DNA from: an uncultured Xanthobacteraceae bacterium
GTDB taxonomy: Bacteria > Pseudomonadota > Alphaproteobacteria > Rhizobiales > Xanthobacteraceae
Length of the DNA: 10,344 bases
Assembly: GCA_955652195.1 (NCBI GenBank)
Contig: CATPBC010000020.1
Span: 1-10,344, forward strand
Direction of reading: 5' to 3'
The notes under the pieces are model-generated. The model was not told the DNA's origin and did no database searches. It saw only the letters and a list, made by a program, of their open reading frames with translations. This document shows, piece after piece, positions 6,107 to 10,344 of this stretch (within the stretch, counting starts at the first letter, position 1; the number at the start of each line of letters is the position of its first letter). Position numbers and translations under genes: made by a program.

Positions 6107-6994
6107 ATGCTTGTGAGTACAGCATTTCCGTCTCTGTCCCTAATACCAGACCGGGCTGCCGTTTTGACCCAATTGCGCGGCCTGCTGGCACGACAAGCGG
6201 GCTGGCGTGAGGACGTGAATGCGACGCTGCCTTTCGGCCTAGCGGCACTCGATTCGCATCTGCCGAATGGCGGCCTCGCCTGCGGCGCACTCCATGAGAT
6301 CGTTCCGACAACGCAAGCGGCGCTGCCGGCCGCGTTCGGTTTTGTGGTGGCTATATTGGCCCGATTATCTTCGTCTTATGGAGTCGGCTTGGCGGATAGC
6401 GAGCGCATGGATGCTCACTGTCTCCCCCATGGTTTCCCAAATGGTCCCCCATATGGGACCGAGCGGCGAATCGTTTTTGTCATGCCGGCCCATGCCCTGC
6501 GCCAATGCGGCCGCCTGTCCGGACATGGCCTCAAGAGTCTAGGTCTCAATCCGCGCCGCGCGATCCTGATCGAGACGGCGCATTGGCAAGACTCGCTATG
6601 GGCCCTGGTGGAAGCGCTGCGCTCGCAAGCGCCGCAAGCCGCCGCCGGAATGATCGATAGGATCGATCTGAAGACCAGCCAGAAACTGCATCTCGCCGCC
6701 GTCGATGCCGGCTTGCCGTTGTTGCTGCTGCGTCCTTCGCAAACGCTGGAATCAAGCGCCGCGGCAACGCGCTGGCGGATCGATGCGGCGGCCGGCGCGC
6801 GCGACCGTTTCGGCAGTTACGCGCGCGCGCGATGGCAAGTGCAGCTTGAACGCTGCCGCAATGGACGGTCGGGTGAATGGGTAGTGGAGTACGATCATGT
6901 CGCGCATCGTTTCAGTCTGGTTGCCGCGCTGGCCGATCTATCGCTTTCTCGCGGTGCAGGCGATCAGTCCCGTCGGCAAGCCAATCGATCCTGA
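6107..6994 (+). CDS. imuA: ImuA, RecA/SulA-like SOS mutagenesis protein
   Basis: This 295-residue protein is the first subunit of the ImuA-ImuB-DnaE2 mutasome, which makes translesion mutations after DNA damage. Family features are the RecA-like start of the core (LPFGLAALDSHLPNGGLACGALHEI, 41-65), the block GHGLKSLGLNPRRAILIETA (139-158), DSLWALVEALRS, and the tail TRWRIDAAAG, WQVQLERCRNGRSGEW. The P-loop position lacks a classic Walker A, as is usual for ImuA. The ATG at 6107 follows GGGAAGGA (6093-6100) with a 6-base spacer. Residues about 88-119 (SSYGVGLADSERMDAHC, then LPHGFPNGPPYGTE) seem longer than the usual linker. The last 32 codons overlap imuB in another frame. Expression should be LexA-controlled. 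Confidence 0.9.
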   Translation: MLVSTAFPSLSLIPDRAAVLTQLRGLLARQAGWREDVNATLPFGLAALDSHLPNGGLACGALHEIVPTTQAALPAAFGFVVAILARLSSSYGVGLADSERMDAHCLPHGFPNGPPYGTERRIVFVMPAHALRQCGRLSGHGLKSLGLNPRRAILIETAHWQDSLWALVEALRSQAPQAAAGMIDRIDLKTSQKLHLAAVDAGLPLLLLRPSQTLESSAAATRWRIDAAAGARDRFGSYARARWQVQLERCRNGRSGEWVVEYDHVAHRFSLVAALADLSLSRGAGDQSRRQANRS

Positions 6995-8552
6995 GCGGCC
7001 GCTCGTCCTTGCCATTGCCGCAACCGGAGGTCCGCGCATCGCCGCCATGAATGAGGCGGCGGAGAATGTCGGAATTGCGATTGGCGATCCGGTGGCCGAT
7101 GCGCGCGCCAAAGCGGATAGTCTGCAAGTGCGCGCCGCCGACAGCGGCGCCGATGATGCCGCGCTGCGCCGCCTTACTTTATGGGCGACACGCTACACCC
7201 CAACCGCCTCGCCGTGGTGCAGGGAACCTTGGAGCGAGGAAAATGGCGCCGACGGTTTTTTCCTCGACATCGAAGGTGCCGCGCATCTGTTCGGCGGCGA
7301 GGAAAGCCTCCTCGCCGATCTTGCCGGCCGGCTTAATCGCTTCGGATTGCTAGCACGGCTTGCTATCGCCGCTACCCCCGGCATGGCCTGGGCCTTGTCA
7401 CACTTTAATGCCGCACCCCAATCCATCCTGCCCTCGGGCAACGAAGCCGCTGCGATCGCTGCAATGCCGATCAAAGCCTTGCGGCTCTCGGGCGAAAGCC
7501 GCGCAGTGCTGCGCCGGCTCGGCTTCAAATCCGTGGGTACGTTGATGGATAAGCCGCGTGCACCTTTGGCGGCACGCTTTTCCGACGAACTACTGCGGCG
7601 GCTCGATCAAGCGCTCGGCCGTATCGACGAACCACTCATTCCGGTGACGGCGCCGCCGGTCTATCACAGCCTGAATTATTTGCTCGAACCGATCATCAGC
7701 CAGCAGGCAATCGTCGCTCGCGCCTGCCGTTTAATGCAAAACCTGGTGCATGTGCTCGTGCGCGATCAGGTCGGAGCGCGCGCGCTGAGATTAAGCCTTT
7801 ATGGGCTCGATGGCGCAGTCGAGACGATCGATATCGGACTGACCGCGCCGACGCGCAGTGTGGCGCATGTGGCGCGGCTGATCGATCTCAAGCTCGATAC
7901 GCTGGCGGCAATGCAGGATGCCGGCTTTGGCTTCGAGGCAATCGGCCTTGCCGTCACGCGCGTCGCGCCGATGCCGGCGCGGCAGATTGACTCAAATATC
8001 GATCGTCACCTTCAGCTGCGAGCGACAGCTGAGAATGACGATGACATTGCGGCTTTGATAGACGCGCTGCGGCAGCGGCTCGGTTCCAATCGTGTGCGGC
8101 AGTTCGAAGCCGTCCCCAGCCATATTCCCGAACGCGCGGAAAAGCTGACTGAGGTCAATGGCAAAACATTTCAATCCGCCCCTCCCCGTTCAGAAGACAG
8201 CTACTGGCTGCTTGCGGACGACAAAACGCGTCCGCTGTTACTTTTGCCGCAAGCCGAACCGGCCGAAGTCACCGCGCTCGTCCCCGAAGGTCCGCCGCGG
8301 CGTTTGCGCTGGCGCGGGGTGACTTACGACATCACCGGCGCGCAAGGTCCGGAACGGATCGCCGAGGAGTGGTGGCGCAATCCCTCACCCTACCCTCCTC
8401 CGCAAGCGGGGGAGGGAAAGGAAGGGAGCCTTACCCGCGATTACTATTTCGTCGAGGACGGCGAAGGCCATCGCTTCTGGCTCTACCGTGAAGGCCTTTA
8501 CGGCCGCGAAACCGCGGCGGCGCGCTGGTTCGTGCATGGCTTGTTTGCTTGA
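6897..8552 (+). CDS. imuB: ImuB, Y-family polymerase-like mutasome hub, with in-frame repeat insert
   Basis: This 551-residue protein has the Y-family polymerase fold but is expected to be inactive. It acts as the adaptor linking ImuA, DnaE2 and the sliding clamp. The N-terminus VSVWLPRWPIYRFL replaces the metal-binding DMDAF motif of true Y-family enzymes. GFFLDIEGAAHLFGGEE marks the second palm region, also without the canonical SIDE acid pair. The helix-hairpin-helix part (ALRLSGESRAVLRRLGFKSVGTL), the little finger, and the ImuB-specific C-terminal domain (HIPERAEKL, VPEGPPRRLRWRG, GPERIAEEWW, RDYYFVEDGEGHRFWLYREGLYG) follow in order. Residues about 495-512 (NPSPYPPPQAGEGKEGSL) come from a palindromic repeat inside the gene. 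The ATG at 6897 has GGAG (6886-6889) and overlaps imuA by 98 bp. Confidence 0.93.
   Translation: MSRIVSVWLPRWPIYRFLAVQAISPVGKPIDPERPLVLAIAATGGPRIAAMNEAAENVGIAIGDPVADARAKADSLQVRAADSGADDAALRRLTLWATRYTPTASPWCREPWSEENGADGFFLDIEGAAHLFGGEESLLADLAGRLNRFGLLARLAIAATPGMAWALSHFNAAPQSILPSGNEAAAIAAMPIKALRLSGESRAVLRRLGFKSVGTLMDKPRAPLAARFSDELLRRLDQALGRIDEPLIPVTAPPVYHSLNYLLEPIISQQAIVARACRLMQNLVHVLVRDQVGARALRLSLYGLDGAVETIDIGLTAPTRSVAHVARLIDLKLDTLAAMQDAGFGFEAIGLAVTRVAPMPARQIDSNIDRHLQLRATAENDDDIAALIDALRQRLGSNRVRQFEAVPSHIPERAEKLTEVNGKTFQSAPPRSEDSYWLLADDKTRPLLLLPQAEPAEVTALVPEGPPRRLRWRGVTYDITGAQGPERIAEEWWRNPSPYPPPQAGEGKEGSLTRDYYFVEDGEGHRFWLYREGLYGRETAAARWFVHGLFA
8382..8428. repeat. GC-rich palindromic repeat inserted in frame in imuB
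   Basis: CCCTCCTCCGC (8393-8403) pairs with GCGGGGGAGGG (8406-8416), with one mismatch that is a G-U pair in RNA, around a tight CAAG turn. Flanks (CCCTCACCCTA before, AAAGGAAGGGA after) match the wider layout of a repeat that, to my knowledge, is common between genes in Hyphomicrobiales. Here it is read as coding sequence between the conserved EEWWR and TRDYY blocks. Confidence 0.75.
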
Positions 8553-8573
8553 GTTGGCCTGTTTGCCTGAGTT
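8538..8573 (+). repeat. 18-bp tandem duplication across the imuB stop codon
   Basis: GGCTTGTTTGCTTGAGTT (8538-8555) is followed directly by GGCCTGTTTGCCTGAGTT (8556-8573), differing by two T-to-C changes. The first copy contains the imuB stop TGA (8550-8552). The second lies in the 40-bp gap before dnaE2 and carries an equivalent TGA. Confidence 0.8.
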
Positions 8574-8592
8574 TGTTCGCGTGAGAATGTAA

Positions 8593-10344
8593 ATGAGCGC
8601 GTATGCCGAGCTCGCTGTAACAACTAATTTTTCCTTCCTTCGCGGCGCCTCGCATCCGCAGGAAATGGTGGCCCGCGCCGATGATCTCGGACTGACCGCT
8701 ATCGGCATCGCCGACCGCAATTCTTTTGCCGGCGTGGTCCGCGCCTATGACGAAGCGAAAAAGCGAAAAATAAAACTCTTAATCGGCACGCGCCTGGTGA
8801 CCAGCGATGGCTTCGAAGTGCTGGCCTACCCAACCGATCGCACCGCCTATGGCCGGCTCTGCCGCCTGATCACCGCCGGCAATCTCAAAGCAAAGAAAAG
8901 CGAATGCCATCTGAGTTTCGCGGAGATTCTTAATGCCACCGAAGGTCAGATTTTTATCGTGCTGCCGCCAGCAGAGCTGACTTATGGAAGTGATTCAATT
9001 TCCGCTCATCCCCGCGAAAGCATTCTAGAAAAAATAACCTCCCCCTGGAGGGGGGAGGTCGACGCGCGCAGCGCGGCGGGTGGGGGTGATGCGACGGCGC
9101 CGCTGGTCACCCCACCCCGGCCGCTTCGCGGCCGACCCTCCCCCTCCAGGGGAGGTTTTGGAGTCTTCACCACCCGCCTTATCGCCTTAGTCCGCGCGGC
9201 GCCGGGACGCACATTCCTTGCCGGCGTGCATTATCATCGCGGCGACGAGTCGCGCCGGCTCGGTCTGTTGGCCGAACTCGGCGCCCGATGTGGCGCGCCG
9301 CTCGTTGCGGTCAATGACGTGCTCTATCACACGCCGGAGCGCCGGCCGCTCGTCGACGTGCTCACCTGCATCCGGAAGAAATGCACCATCGCCGCAGCCG
9401 GCTTGCGGCTGTCGGTCAATGCCGAGCGGCATCTCAAAGCGCCGGCGGAAATGGCGCGGCTGTTCGCCGCCTTTCCCGACGCCATTGCCCGCACTCTCGC
9501 CATCGCTCAATCCTGCCGTTTCTCGCTTAGCGAACTCAAATACGAATATCCCGACGAGCCGGTGCCGCCGGGCAAGACCGCCCAGCAGCATCTGGAGGAT
9601 CTTACCTGGGTGGGAGCGCAGGAGCGCTACCCGAAAGACAAATATCCCAACGGCATTCCCGACGATGTTCGGAAGCGGCTTAACGACGAACTCGCGCTCA
9701 TCGGCAAACTCGATTATGCGCGCTACTTCCTCACCGTACATGACGTGGTTTCCTTCGCGCGAACCCAGGACAAGGAAATCCTCTGCCAAGGCCGCGGCTC
9801 GGCGGCCAATAGCGCGGTCTGCTTTTGTCTCGGCATCACTTCGGTCAATCCGGACAAGAGCAATCTCTTGTTCGCCCGGTTCATTTCCGAAAATCGCAGC
9901 GAGCCGCCCGATATCGATGTCGATGTCGAACATGAGCGGCGCGAAGAGGTCATTCAATACATTTACCGGCGCTACGGCCGCCATCGCGCGGCGATCTGCG
10001 CCACAGTCGTGCATTACCGCTCCCGCGGCGCCATCCGCGAGGTCGGCAAAGCCTTAGGCTTGACCGAAGACGTGACCGCCGCGCTGGCTAAGACGGTGTG
10101 GGGTTATGGCGATGGCTATCCCGACGATCACATCCGCCAAGCCGGCCTCGATCCATCAAATCCGACGATCCGGCAGGCCGCTGCGCTCGCCGACGAACTG
10201 ATCGGTTTTCCGCGCCATCTCTCGCAGCATGTCGGCGGCTTCGTACTCACGCGCGCGCCGCTCGATGAGACGGTCCCGATCGGCAATGCCGCCAACGACG
10301 ATCGCAACATCAACGAATGGGACAAAGACGAGATCGACACGCTG
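8593..10344 (+). CDS. dnaE2: DnaE2 error-prone DNA polymerase III alpha subunit (N-terminal 584 codons, runs off right edge)
   Basis: The error-prone C-family replicase of the SOS mutasome, working with ImuA and ImuB, is open to the window end. The PHP domain comes first ([34 protein letters not shown]). The polymerase core follows with [18 protein letters not shown] and [20 protein letters not shown]. Asp440 and Asp442 there match two of the three catalytic aspartates of C-family polymerases. [11 protein letters not shown] lies near the edge. The ATG at 8593 directly follows a TAA in the same frame, so it is the earliest start; only a weak GUGAGA precedes it. It starts 40 bp after imuB. Residues about 148-189 ([18 protein letters not shown], then [19 protein letters not shown]) come from a palindromic repeat in the gene. 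The frame is intact across it. Confidence 0.94.
   Translation, partial: MSAYAELAVTTNFSFLRGASHPQEMVARADDLGLTAIGIADRNSFAGVVRAYDEAKKRKIKLLIGTRLVTSDGFEVLAYPTDRTAYGRLCRLITAGNLKAKKSECHLSFAEILNATEGQIFIVLPPAELTYGSDSISAHPRESILEKITSPWRGEVDARSAAGGGDATAPLVTPPRPLRGRPSPSRGGFGVFTTRLIALVRAAPGRTFLAGVHYHRGDESRRLGLLAELGARCGAPLVAVNDVLYHTPERRPLVDVLTCIRKKCTIAAAGLRLSVNAERHLKAPAEMARLFAAFPDAIARTLAIAQSCRFSLSELKYEYPDEPVPPGKTAQQHLEDLTWVGAQERYPKDKYPNGIPDDVRKRLNDELALIGKLDYARYFLTVHDVVSFARTQDKEILCQGRGSAANSAVCFCLGITSVNPDKSNLLFARFISENRSEPPDIDVDVEHERREEVIQYIYRRYGRHRAAICATVVHYRSRGAIREVGKALGLTEDVTAALAKTVWGYGDGYPDDHIRQAGLDPSNPTIRQAAALADELIGFPRHLSQHVGGFVLTRAPLDETVPIGNAANDDRNINEWDKDEIDTL
9036..9157. repeat. Long palindromic repeat inserted in frame in dnaE2
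   Basis: The outer arms are 9036-9058 (AACCTCCCCCTGGAGG...) and 9137-9157 (CCTCCCCCTCCAGGGGAGGT...). They are reverse complements apart from one base in a C run and one in a G run. Inner arms GGGTGGGGGTGA (9078-9089) and TCACCCCACCCC (9107-9118) pair almost fully around a short GC-rich tip. Side hairpins lie between them, the clearest being GGCCGCTTCGCGGCC (9119-9133). The 122-bp unit contains no stop in the dnaE2 frame. Its layout matches repeats I know from intergenic regions of Hyphomicrobiales. Confidence 0.85.

Noticed and set aside
6897..8552. Annotating this gene as an active DinB/Pol IV polymerase
   Set aside because: The N-terminal metal-binding motif of Y-family polymerases is absent, and the C-terminal domain and neighbours are those of ImuB.
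9036..9157. Reading the dnaE2 palindrome as an intergenic repeat separating a broken dnaE2 into two genes
   Set aside because: The dnaE2 frame is continuous across it without a stop, and conserved DnaE2 sequence resumes in the same frame.
9218..10057. Long frames on both strands within 9187-10057
   Set aside because: These are shadows of dnaE2, which carries the polymerase motifs in this region.

Overview
The window looks like the chromosome of an alphaproteobacterium of the order Hyphomicrobiales, probably near Bradyrhizobium, Afipia, Rhodoplanes or Pseudolabrys. The base composition is GC-rich. It carries a LexA-controlled imuA-imuB-dnaE2 mutagenesis cassette with an alphaproteobacterial SOS box (GTTC-N7-GTTC), a DUF3551 protein typical of this group, and several palindromic repeats of the kind scattered through these genomes. 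No phage, plasmid, CRISPR, rRNA or tRNA gene is visible.

Left part (1-3330): the N-terminal end of an MFS exporter (minus strand) runs off the left edge and has a REP-like palindrome just upstream. A two-gene plus-strand unit follows: a molbindin (Mop) and a small secreted protein of unknown function. Converging on it is a minus-strand unit, a small two-helix membrane protein followed by scoA-scoB, the two subunits of succinyl-CoA:3-ketoacid CoA-transferase. Two related palindromes lie side by side in front of scoA.

Middle part (3330-5890): this holds a frameshifted remnant of an M24 metallopeptidase, a secreted or anchored low-complexity protein, a stand-alone LsrF-type thiolase (minus strand) whose 3' end overlaps the low-complexity gene tail to tail, and the DUF3551 protein directly upstream of lsrF.

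Right part (5890-10344): a perfect LexA box precedes imuA, imuB and the first 584 codons of dnaE2, all on the plus strand. imuA and imuB overlap by 98 bp. ImuA and ImuB are the accessory proteins that recruit the error-prone polymerase DnaE2 in SOS mutagenesis.

The most interesting signal is that imuB and dnaE2 each carry, inside the coding sequence and in frame, a GC-rich palindromic repeat of a type normally intergenic. These are translated into Pro/Gly/Arg-rich inserts (about 18 residues in ImuB, about 42 in DnaE2). imuA may have a third insert, less certainly. This resembles the protein-coding palindromic elements described in Rickettsia, here apparently tolerated in two partner proteins of one mutasome.
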